DNA of 46,858 nt, taken from NCBI GenBank assembly GCA_016649905.1, contig JAENWU010000005.1, positions 1 through 46,858 of the forward strand. The letters are read 5' to 3'. Of the stretch, positions 41,964-46,858 are shown in pieces. Position numbers and translations under genes: made by a program. Each line of letters begins with the position of its first letter. The first letter of the stretch is position 1. This stretch comes from Thermoleophilia bacterium. GTDB taxonomy: Bacteria > Actinomycetota > Thermoleophilia > Solirubrobacterales > 70-9. The notes beneath the pieces are model-generated. The model saw nothing but the letters and a program-made list of their open reading frames with translations. It made no database searches and was not told the origin of the DNA.

Positions 41964-43245
41964 CTTCTCGGTCGAACCGGAGTTCCAGGAGAAGCTCGAC
42001 TGGATCAGCGAGCTGCTGCGGGAGGAGATCTACCCGCTTGAGGTCCTGGAGCTCACCCACCCGCAGCTGTTGGAGCTGGTCGCGCCGCTGCGCGAGCGCG
42101 TCGTCGCGCAGGAGCTCTGGGCGCCCCACCTCGATCGCGAGCTCGGCGGCCAGGGCTACGGTCAGGTCAAACTCGGTCTGATCCACGAACTGCTCGGCCG
42201 CTCGCGGATCGCGCCGTTCGTCTTCGGGGCCCAGGCCCCGGATTCCGGCAACAGCGAGATCCTCGCTCTCAACGGCAACGAGGAGCAGAAGGAGCGTTGG
42301 CTCTACCCGCTGCTGGCGGGCGAGAAGCTCTCCTGCTACGCGATGACCGAGCCCGGCGCGGGCGCCGACCCGACCCAGCTCTCCTGCAGCGCCGTGCTCG
42401 ACGGCGACGAGTGGGTGATCAACGGCGACAAGTGGTTCATCACCAACGCCTCGATCGCCGACTTCTTCATCTTCATGCTCGTCACCGAGCCCGACGCGGC
42501 ACCGCACCAGCGGGCCTCGCAGATCATCGTCGACGCCGGGACCCCGGGCCTCAACGTGGTTCGCGAGCTCGGCACGCTCGAGGATGCGCATCCGCGCTGG
42601 GGGACCTGGGACAACCACGCGGTGGTCGAGCTGCGCGACGTCCGCGTCCCCGCCGGCAATATCCTCGGCGAGCGCGGCACCGGCTTCGTCCAGGCCCAGC
42701 AGCGACTCGGCCCCGGCCGGATGCACCATGCGATGCGCTGGATCGGCCAGGCTCAGCGGGCCTTCGACATGCTCTGCGAGCGCTCGCTCTATCGCAAGGC
42801 GCGCGGCGGCGTCCTCGCCGACAAGCAGACGATCCAGAACTGGATCGCGGACTCGGCGGTGGAACTCGAAGCGGCGCGGCTGATGACCCTGAAAGCAGCC
42901 TGGATCATGGACACCCAGGGCTCGCGCGCGGCCCGCAAGGAGATCTCGATGATCAAGTTCTGGGGCGCGAAAATCCTCCACGACGTGATCGACCGGGCGC
43001 TGCAGGCGCACGGCTCGTTCGGCTACTCCAGCGACATGCCGCTGGAGGAGATGTACCGCTACGCCCGCGCCGCGAGGATCTACGACGGCCCCGACGAGGT
43101 CCACCGGGAAACGGTCGCGCGTCAGATCCTGCGCGAATACGAGGCGCCTGCCGACGAGGTCCCGACCGAGCACATCCCGACCCGGCGGGCGGCTTCGGAA
43201 AAGCGCTTCGCCCACGTCCTCGAGCAGGTCGCCGGGAACGCGTGA
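41953..43245 (+). CDS. Acyl-CoA dehydrogenase, ACAD10/11-like
   Basis: This 430-aa flavoprotein has the FAD/substrate segment CYAMTEPGAGADPTQLSCS, VINGDKWFITNAS, and a C-terminal YDGPDEVHRETVARQIL. The GPDEVHR ending and length resemble the ACAD10/11 and LvaC branch, rather than the EGTNQ ending of classical enzymes. A strong GGAGGT precedes the ATG. In mammals ACAD10/11 carry a fused APH-kinase domain; here an APH-family gene lies in the same operon at 45482. That pairing suggests action on phosphorylated 4-hydroxyacyl-CoA, though ordinary dehydrogenation remains possible. Confidence 0.88.
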   Translation: MAIDFSVEPEFQEKLDWISELLREEIYPLEVLELTHPQLLELVAPLRERVVAQELWAPHLDRELGGQGYGQVKLGLIHELLGRSRIAPFVFGAQAPDSGNSEILALNGNEEQKERWLYPLLAGEKLSCYAMTEPGAGADPTQLSCSAVLDGDEWVINGDKWFITNASIADFFIFMLVTEPDAAPHQRASQIIVDAGTPGLNVVRELGTLEDAHPRWGTWDNHAVVELRDVRVPAGNILGERGTGFVQAQQRLGPGRMHHAMRWIGQAQRAFDMLCERSLYRKARGGVLADKQTIQNWIADSAVELEAARLMTLKAAWIMDTQGSRAARKEISMIKFWGAKILHDVIDRALQAHGSFGYSSDMPLEEMYRYARAARIYDGPDEVHRETVARQILREYEAPADEVPTEHIPTRRAASEKRFAHVLEQVAGNA

Positions 43246-44225
43246 CCCAGATGCTCTCCCTGCAGGTCGATCGTCTGGCCGGGCCCGAAGCGCTGAGCCT
43301 GGTCGAAGTTCCCGTCCCCGACGCCGGCGAGGGCGTGGTCATCGACGTCCACGCCGCCGGCGTCAGCTTCCCCGACCTGCTGATGACCAAGGGCGAGTAC
43401 CAGCTGCACCCCGAGCCCCCGTTCGCCCCCGGCACCGAGGTCGCCGGGGTGGTCCGCGAAGCCCCCAACGGCAGCGCCTGGAGACCCGGCGACCGGGTCA
43501 GTGCCTACGCCAGCTGGGGCGGCTACAGCGAGGTGATCGCGGTCGACGAGGAAGCGGTGGTCCGGGTGCCGCCGGCGCTGGACTTCGTCCAGGGGGTGGC
43601 AATGATGATCAATTACCAGACCGCCTACTTCGCGCTGCGGATGCGCAGCCACCTGAACCGCGGCGAGACGCTGCTCGTGCACGGGGCCGCGGGAGGGGTT
43701 GGCATCGCCGCCGTCCAGATCGGCCTCGCGCTCGGCGGCCGCGTGATCTCGGTCGTGCGCGGGGCGGAGAAGGCGGAGTTCGTCCGCGAGGCCGGCTCCG
43801 ACGAGGTGATCGACCTCGAGCAGACCGAGAACTGGGTCGAGGCGGCTCGCGAGCTGACCGACGGCAACGGCGCCGAGATCGCCTTCGACCCGGTAGGCGG
43901 CACCAGGTTCGACCAGAGCCTGCGGGCGATTCGCCGCGACGGTAAGGCGCTGATCATCGGCTTCGCCTCGGGCGAGATCTCGAAGATTCCGGCCAACCAC
44001 CTGTTGCTGAAAAACGTTGACGCCGTCGGCGTCGCCTGGGGCATGTACCTGAAACAGGAACCGCGGATCCTGCGCGAGATCGGTAAGGAGCTCGACGCGC
44101 TGGTCGAAGAGCAGGGGCTGCGGCCGATGGTCGGCGCTACCTACCCGCTGGCCGAGGGCGCCGCGGCACTGGAGCAGCTTGCCTCGCGCCAGGTGCTTGG
44201 CAAGAGCGTCCTGGTGGTGCGCTGA
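43242..44225 (+). CDS. Zinc-independent quinone oxidoreductase-type reductase (MDR family)
   Basis: This 327-aa protein has the quinone-oxidoreductase pattern: GVSFPDLLMTKGEYQ, FAPGTEVAGVV, MINYQTAYFAL and the NADPH motif VHGAAGGVGIAAVQIGLALGG. The zinc ligands of alcohol dehydrogenases are missing, so it is an NADPH-dependent enone/quinone or enoyl-CoA reductase. It starts at a GTG overlapping the previous stop. In the operon it could reduce a double bond formed by the dehydrogenase. Specificity is unknown. Confidence 0.88.
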   Translation: MTQMLSLQVDRLAGPEALSLVEVPVPDAGEGVVIDVHAAGVSFPDLLMTKGEYQLHPEPPFAPGTEVAGVVREAPNGSAWRPGDRVSAYASWGGYSEVIAVDEEAVVRVPPALDFVQGVAMMINYQTAYFALRMRSHLNRGETLLVHGAAGGVGIAAVQIGLALGGRVISVVRGAEKAEFVREAGSDEVIDLEQTENWVEAARELTDGNGAEIAFDPVGGTRFDQSLRAIRRDGKALIIGFASGEISKIPANHLLLKNVDAVGVAWGMYLKQEPRILREIGKELDALVEEQGLRPMVGATYPLAEGAAALEQLASRQVLGKSVLVVR

Positions 44226-44298
44226 CCGCGATGGGCCCCGCAACCTCCACATCTACCGATACGTCGAAGGCCAGGCGGCACTCGAAGAAAGGCATTTC

Positions 44299-45477
44299 AT
44301 GGGACCACTAGAGGGAATCAAGGTCGTCGAGCTCGGCGGCATCGGACCGGGGCCGTTCACGGCGATGATGCTGGGCGACATGGGGGCCGACGTGGTCCGA
44401 ATCGATCGCCGGCCCAGCGGCGAAGAGCAGGAACACCAGGTGGCCGAGCTCGACCTGATGCAGCGCAGCCGTCGCTCGCTCATCCTCGACCTCAAGTCCG
44501 AGGCCGGCCGCGCCGCGCTGCTGCGCCTGATCGAGCAGGCCGACGTCCTGATCGATCCCTTCCGGCCCGGCGTCGCCGAGCGACTCGGGGTCGGCCCCGA
44601 CGTCTGCATGGAGCTCAACCCGGGACTGGTCTTCGGCCGGATGACGGGCTGGGGTCAGACCGGCCCGCTCGCCCACGTCGCCGGCCACGACCTCAACTAC
44701 GCGGCGCTGGCCGGTCCGATCGCGGCGATGGGACGTCGCGATGGGCCACCGTCCCCGGCGCTGAACCTGATCGGCGACTTCGGCGGCGGCGGCATGCTGC
44801 TGACGCTGGGGATTCTCGCCGCCCTGGTCGAGCGCCAGAAATCCGGCGAGGGTCAGGTGATCGACGCCGCGATGGTCGACGGCACCGCGTTGCTGTGCGC
44901 CAGCATCGTCGGGATGACGACGATGGGAGCGTGGCGACCCGAGCGCGAGAGCAACCTGGTCGACGGCGGCGCTCACTTCTACGACGCCTACGAGACCGCG
45001 GACGGGAAATTCGTCACGATCGGGGCGATCGAGCCGAAGTTCTACGCGGAGCTGCTGGAGCGCCTGGAGCTCGACCCGAGCGAGTGGCCGCACGAAGATC
45101 ACACGCTCTGGCCCGAGCTCTCGGTGAAGATGGCGGAGGTCTTCAAGACGAAGACGCGGGCCGAGTGGACGGAGCGGCTGGAAGGCACCGACATCTGCTT
45201 CGCCCCGGTCCTCAGCTTCTCCGAGGCGCCCGAGCACCCGCACCTGAAGGCGCGCGAAACCTACGTCGAGGCCTTCGGCCAGGTCCAGCCCGCTCCGGCC
45301 CCCCGCTTCAGCCGCACCCCGGGGGAGGTCGCGACCCCGCCCGCGGTGCCTGGAGAGCACAGCCGCGAGGTGCTCGCCGGCTGGGGCTTCGACGAGGCTG
45401 AGATCGATGCTCTCGAGTCCGACGGCGTGACCGAAGACCGCGAGCGCGACGAGTCCGTGACGATCGGGGCTGCCTAG
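44299..45477 (+). CDS. Alpha-methylacyl-CoA racemase (family III CoA transferase fold)
   Basis: This 392-aa protein epimerises 2-methylacyl-CoA esters so that both isomers can be oxidised. The two catalytic residues of the racemase are both visible: His130 in VAGHDLNYAAL and Asp160 in LIGDFGGGGMLLTLG, 30 residues apart as in characterised racemases. The start MGPLEGIKVVELGGIGPGPF is typical. An AAAGG lies before the ATG at 44299; the 73-bp gap to the previous gene shows no promoter I trust. Together with HSD10-type dehydrogenases it points to methyl-branched substrates in this island. Confidence 0.92.
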   Translation: MGPLEGIKVVELGGIGPGPFTAMMLGDMGADVVRIDRRPSGEEQEHQVAELDLMQRSRRSLILDLKSEAGRAALLRLIEQADVLIDPFRPGVAERLGVGPDVCMELNPGLVFGRMTGWGQTGPLAHVAGHDLNYAALAGPIAAMGRRDGPPSPALNLIGDFGGGGMLLTLGILAALVERQKSGEGQVIDAAMVDGTALLCASIVGMTTMGAWRPERESNLVDGGAHFYDAYETADGKFVTIGAIEPKFYAELLERLELDPSEWPHEDHTLWPELSVKMAEVFKTKTRAEWTERLEGTDICFAPVLSFSEAPEHPHLKARETYVEAFGQVQPAPAPRFSRTPGEVATPPAVPGEHSREVLAGWGFDEAEIDALESDGVTEDRERDESVTIGAA

Positions 45478-45481
45478 CCCG

Positions 45482-46531
45482 ATGGGCAGTCCCAGCCACT
45501 CCGAGATCAAGGCCGACGCGGCGATTCCGGTCGCCTCGTTGACCGAGTACTTCTGCGAGCGCTACGGCACCACGGTCACCCTCGTCGACGCCAAGGTGGC
45601 GAGCGAGGGCATGTCCGACGACACCTGGATGGTCGACGTCGAGACGCCGACGGGCGTTGAGGAGCTGGTCGTTCGTCGCTATCGCTCGGGCGGGGCGCTG
45701 CGGGAGGAGACCGACTCCGAACGCCACTTCCGCATCCTCCGCGGCATCCCCTCGGATCAGATCCCGGTGCCGGAGGCGATCTGGTTCGAATCCGAGCCGG
45801 CGGTCGCCGGCGGTCCCTTCTTCGTCATGCGCCGGGTCCACGGCCGGATCGTCGTCCCCTGGTCGAACGACGGGCGCGAGTTCCTGGCCGCGGCCGGCCG
45901 CGGCGTCCTCGGCGAGCAGTTCGTCACCACCCTCGCCGACATCCACGGGCTCGACTGGCGTGCCGGCGGTCTCGAGTTCCTCGCCGCCGAGGCCGAGGGG
46001 GAAGGGGCGGACGACGCCGCCCACCGCGTCGCCGCGATGCGGGCGGTGGTCGAGCGCTACAAGCTGGAGCCCGAGCCGGTGCTGGCGGATGCGCTCGGCT
46101 GGCTCGAAGACAACACGCCCGAGCAGATCCGGACCGGCTTCATCCACGGCGATTACCGCACCGGCAACATCGTCTGGGGCGAGGACCGGATCAACGCCGT
46201 GCTCGACTGGGAGTTCGCCCGGGTCGGTGACCCCGCCTGCGATCTCGGCTGGTTGCTCTGCCGGACCAACCGGATGGGCTCGGACCTCGCCTGTTACATG
46301 CTGGAGCGCGAGCGTGTGCTCGAGCTCTACCACCGCCACGCCGGCTGGGTCCCCAGCGAGCAGAGCCTGAAGTTCTGGGAAATCCTCGAACTCGTCCGCA
46401 ACACCGGACTCTGGCTCAGCGGCGAGTTCAACTACGTCAGCGGAGCGACCAGCGAGCTGACCCTGGCGCGCTGGAGCTACACCCTTCCCAACATGCGCGG
46501 CATGTTGCTCGACGCCCTGGAGGAAGCATGA
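45482..46531 (+). CDS. APH-family phosphotransferase (ACAD10/11- and LvaA-like kinase)
   Basis: This 349-aa protein has the aminoglycoside-phosphotransferase-like kinase fold. A strand with VVRRYRSGGAL supplies the ATP Lys/Arg region, GFIHGDYRTGNIVW is the catalytic loop with Asp, and VLDWEFARVGDPACDLGWLL is the metal-binding Asp motif. Its neighbours are catabolic and not resistance genes, so antibiotic modification is unlikely. In the levulinate pathway and in ACAD10/11 such kinases phosphorylate 4-hydroxyacyl-CoAs. It starts 4 bp after the racemase and overlaps the next small gene, which may be its partner. Confidence 0.88.
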   Translation: MGSPSHSEIKADAAIPVASLTEYFCERYGTTVTLVDAKVASEGMSDDTWMVDVETPTGVEELVVRRYRSGGALREETDSERHFRILRGIPSDQIPVPEAIWFESEPAVAGGPFFVMRRVHGRIVVPWSNDGREFLAAAGRGVLGEQFVTTLADIHGLDWRAGGLEFLAAEAEGEGADDAAHRVAAMRAVVERYKLEPEPVLADALGWLEDNTPEQIRTGFIHGDYRTGNIVWGEDRINAVLDWEFARVGDPACDLGWLLCRTNRMGSDLACYMLERERVLELYHRHAGWVPSEQSLKFWEILELVRNTGLWLSGEFNYVSGATSELTLARWSYTLPNMRGMLLDALEEA

Positions 46532-46858
46532 TCGAGCCACAGCGAGCCCTGCGCGACGTCCGCCGCAACCTGCGCGAGTCGGTGATGCCGGAGCTCAGCT
46601 CGGCCCACTCCCGGGCGGTGCTGGCCGCCGCCCTGGGGATCCTCGACGAAGTCGTCGATCGCATCCGCCTCGACGAGGGCCCCGCCGCGGCGACCGTGGC
46701 GGAGATGCTGCCGGCCCTGGAGGGTTGGGAGCGCGCCCTCGCGGGCCCGGCGCCTGCCGCCGCCACCGCCGAGATTGCCGCCGGTGTCGCCCTCGTCCGC
46801 TCCTACCGCCAATTCGGCCACCGGGCCGCCGATCTCGACCCGCTCGGCAGCACCCCGC
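46528..46858 (+). CDS. DUF6285-like small protein, possible kinase partner (cut by right edge)
   Basis: The frame starts at an ATG overlapping the kinase stop (ATGA), with AGGAAG upstream, and is open to the edge (110 codons). The start RALRDVRRNLRESVMPELSS and helical LAAALGILDEVVDRI resemble the small DUF6285-type proteins I recall beside APH-family kinases. In the levulinate operon the kinase LvaA needs a small partner, LvaB, encoded next to it; this may be the equivalent. The stop is not visible, so full length is unknown. Confidence 0.65.
   Translation, partial: MIEPQRALRDVRRNLRESVMPELSSAHSRAVLAAALGILDEVVDRIRLDEGPAAATVAEMLPALEGWERALAGPAPAAATAEIAAGVALVRSYRQFGHRAADLDPLGSTP

Noticed and set aside
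45482-46531. Aminoglycoside resistance gene
   Set aside because: The APH fold is shared by many metabolic kinases. The operon is CoA catabolism and the kinase sits with an ACAD10/11-like gene, so resistance is improbable.
46790-46858. Segment YRQFGHRAADLDPL at the right edge resembles the YRxRGHxxAxxDPL region of 2-oxoglutarate dehydrogenase E1
   Set aside because: It is about 90 residues into a small helical protein next to an APH kinase, and the preceding sequence does not look like an E1 N-terminus. Likely coincidence, but the gene is cut, so it cannot be fully excluded.
1-46858. CRISPR arrays, tRNA or rRNA genes, phage genes
   Set aside because: I saw no regularly spaced direct repeats, no cloverleaf-like conserved TTCGA stretches with CCA-type ends in gaps, and no phage structural genes. 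Intergenic gaps are short and accounted for.

Overview
The window is 46.9 kb of uniformly high-GC DNA with strong G/C third-position bias, frequent GTG/TTG starts, ATGA/GTGA/TTGA stop-start overlaps and Ser/Thr/Gly-rich lipoprotein linkers. This points to an actinobacterium. A Thermoleophilia/Solirubrobacterales-like lineage is my guess from the gene content and is not proven by any marker in the window.

Left end (1-5.4 kb) is an accessory patch. It holds the N-terminus of an integrase-type transposase running off the edge, a cupredoxin lipoprotein, a small conserved protein, a truncated DUF2293 remnant, an unknown winged-helix-like protein, a VapBC-type toxin-antitoxin pair with a 26-bp perfect operator palindrome, and a complete IS66-family element with perfect 17-bp inverted repeats.

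From 5.4 kb to the right end the window is a large catabolic island organised around three HyuA/HyuB (hydantoinase/oxoprolinase/acetone-carboxylase superfamily) pairs, each associated with its own acyl-CoA ligase.
- Module A (6.4-19.7 kb): thiolase, HSD10-type SDR, enoyl-CoA hydratase, TetR regulator, ligase, HyuA, HyuB, a 72-aa zinc ribbon, SDR, acyl-CoA dehydrogenase and a Baeyer-Villiger-type flavin monooxygenase. Two promoters (before the thiolase and before tetR) share a TGAC-N6-GTCAGTT element that is a likely TetR operator.
- Module B (19.8-31.2 kb): CitE/Mcl-type lyase, mesaconyl-CoA hydratase-like protein, HyuA, HyuB with a fused C-terminal zinc domain, ligase and zinc alcohol dehydrogenase. 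Converging on it is a minus-strand pair: an SCP-x-type thiolase and a 2-methylfumaryl-CoA isomerase (Mct).
- Module C (31.3 kb to the end): sugar-type ABC importer (lipoprotein, double ATPase, permease), HyuA, HyuB-zinc fusion, SDR, ligase, ACAD10/11-like acyl-CoA dehydrogenase, quinone oxidoreductase, alpha-methylacyl-CoA racemase, an APH-family kinase and a DUF6285-like small protein.

Three ideas deserve attention. (1) HyuAB + CoA ligase + thiolase is the logic of acetophenone degradation (carboxylate a ketone, activate the beta-keto acid, cleave it), repeated with different accessory enzymes. (2) Module B carries three enzymes of the glyoxylate-assimilating half of the 3-hydroxypropionate bicycle (Mcl-, Mch- and Mct-like) without an obvious mesaconyl-C4-CoA hydratase. 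(3) The tail of module C (SDR, ligase, ACAD, APH kinase, small partner) parallels the levulinate/4-hydroxyacyl-CoA (lva, ACAD10/11) pathway. All substrates are inferred. Family calls come from motifs and remembered family features; no database search or alignment was run.
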